A stretch of DNA of 64,000 nucleotides from Sphingomonas sp. HF-S4 (GTDB taxonomy: Bacteria > Pseudomonadota > Alphaproteobacteria > Sphingomonadales > Sphingomonadaceae): contig NZ_JAWJEJ010000002.1 of NCBI RefSeq assembly GCF_032911445.1, positions 806,001-870,000 on the forward strand, given 5' to 3'. A program made the translations under genes and the position numbers. The notes under the pieces were generated by a model, which worked only from the letters and a program-made list of their open reading frames with translations, was not told the origin of the DNA and did not search any database. How positions within the stretch are numbered: the first letter of the stretch is position 1; each line of letters starts with the position of its first letter. Positions 63,232-64,000 of this stretch are shown piece by piece.

Positions 63232-64000
63232 ATGGCCACAGCAGCAGCGGAACCGGGCGGCAAGGACATGCGGCTGGTGATCAGCGCGTCGTCGCTTGGC
63301 ACCGTGTTCGAATGGTACGACTTCTTCATCTACGGGACGCTCGCCGCCTCGGGGATCATCGGGCGCACCTTCTTTCCTGCGGGCAACGAAGTGCTGCAGG
63401 CGCTGCTTGCCTGGGCGGGGTTCGCGGTCGGGTTCGGCTTCCGGCCGCTCGGCGCGGTGCTGTTCGGCTATCTCGGTGACAAGCTGGGGCGCAAATACAC
63501 CTTCCTGGTGACGATCACGCTGATGGGCGTGGCGACCGCGGGCGTCGGGCTGGTGCCGAGCTATGCCGCGATCGGGATGGCGGCGCCGGTGCTGATCATC
63601 GCGCTCCGAATCGCCCAGGGGCTGGCGCTGGGCGGTGAATATGGCGGCGCGGCGATCTATGTCGCCGAGCATTCGCCGGCCGGGCGCGCGGGCTTCCACA
63701 CCAGCTTCATCCAGGCGAGCGTGATCGGCGGGTTCATCCTGAGCATCGCCGTGGTGCTGCTTTCCAAGATCGCGCTCGCCGGCGTGTGGGACAGCTGGGG
63801 CTGGCGGGTGCCGTTCCTGTTCTCGATCGTGCTGCTCGCAGTGTCGCTGTGGATGCGATTGAAGCTCTCCGAGAGCCCGGTGTTCAAGGCGATGAAGGAA
63901 GCCGGGGAGACCGCAGCGAACCCGTTCGTCGAGAGCTTCACCTATCCCGGTAACGGCAAGCGGCTGTTCGTCGCGCTGTTCGGGATCGCGGCGGGGCTGA
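63232..64000 (+). CDS. MFS transporter, MHS family (5' part, runs off the window)
   Basis: The first 256 codons are present, with six to seven membrane helices. SASSLGTVFEWYDFFIYG and GFGFRPLGAVLFGYLGDKLGRKYT are clear MHS-family (metabolite:H+ symporter) signatures, and RIAQGLALGGEYGGAAIYVAEHSP is the fifth-helix motif of the ProP/ShiA/KgtP group. Probably imports an organic acid or osmolyte. GGGAGGG precedes the ATG. The 3' end is outside the window. Confidence 0.9.
   Translation, partial: MATAAAEPGGKDMRLVISASSLGTVFEWYDFFIYGTLAASGIIGRTFFPAGNEVLQALLAWAGFAVGFGFRPLGAVLFGYLGDKLGRKYTFLVTITLMGVATAGVGLVPSYAAIGMAAPVLIIALRIAQGLALGGEYGGAAIYVAEHSPAGRAGFHTSFIQASVIGGFILSIAVVLLSKIALAGVWDSWGWRVPFLFSIVLLAVSLWMRLKLSESPVFKAMKEAGETAANPFVESFTYPGNGKRLFVALFGIAAGL

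Overview
The window is high-GC, densely packed chromosomal DNA. It most likely comes from an aerobic alphaproteobacterium of the Sphingomonadales (Sphingomonas-like). Supporting signs are a cobS/cobT/J-domain/bolA neighbourhood, a RegB/RegA pair fused to a cyoABCD operon, metH split into two genes behind an ArsR-methyltransferase regulator, large TonB-dependent receptors next to a glycoside hydrolase, HWE-type kinase signalling and a vgr-related metallopeptidase. Organism and functions are inferred from reading the sequence; no database search was run.

Layout. 0-3.6 kb (minus): cobS and cobT with a Phd/VapC-type toxin-antitoxin module wedged between them, then the start of a ribbon-helix-helix gene. 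3.7-9.9 kb: an HxlR-type regulator diverging from a nine-gene plus-strand operon of small enzyme-like proteins (DUF899, VOC/glyoxalase, DUF4287, two GSTs, a doubled DUF1428, a RibD/DHFR-like protein). 9.9-11.6 kb: J-domain gene and bolA, usual neighbours of cobST, then a GST. 11.6-16.4 kb: pirin, alpha/beta hydrolase, a lipoprotein plus vgr-related metallopeptidase pair, DUF6157 and DUF2332. 16.5-22.3 kb: hisG-hisD-nusB-thiL-hppA. 22.5-29 kb: a TonB-dependent receptor, two glycosyltransferases (one fused to a methyltransferase-like domain), trhO and a GST pseudogene. 29-30.8 kb: HWE kinase and receiver. 31-33.1 kb: infA-maf-RNase E/G-like-yacG and tRNA-Phe. 33.1-39.8 kb (minus): cyoABCD-surf1-regB-regA. 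40-43 kb: two transporters and a secreted hypothetical. 43-48.5 kb (minus): a carbohydrate-uptake locus (large TonB receptor plus GH43) with a LacI-type operator. 48.5-54.5 kb: several local regulators with their palindromes, GFA, nnrD, a phosphatase, an aldo/keto reductase and two tiny lipoproteins. 53.6-59.4 kb: arsR-MT, metF, metH1, metH2. 59.4-64 kb: cupin, hydrolase, ABC-F, DksA-like protein and a truncated MFS gene.

How the parts work together. The methionine block makes methyl-THF (MetF) and uses it to remethylate homocysteine with B12 (MetH1+MetH2), probably under SAH/SAM control through a 22-bp palindrome. The cyo block encodes a quinol oxidase with its assembly factor and a redox two-component system in one overlapping transcription unit. 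The 44-48 kb locus imports and trims a plant-type oligosaccharide. A family of G/C-rich nested inverted repeats sits in intergenic gaps (9.9, 12.6, 19.0, 55.5, 56.7, 62.8 kb), several inside operons, and in two cases appears to supply the next gene's ribosome binding site.

Best candidates for something new: the nine-gene HxlR-linked operon, the metallopeptidase/lipoprotein pair, the TA module that translationally couples to cobT, and the stranded Tat signal peptide between the TonB receptor and GH43.
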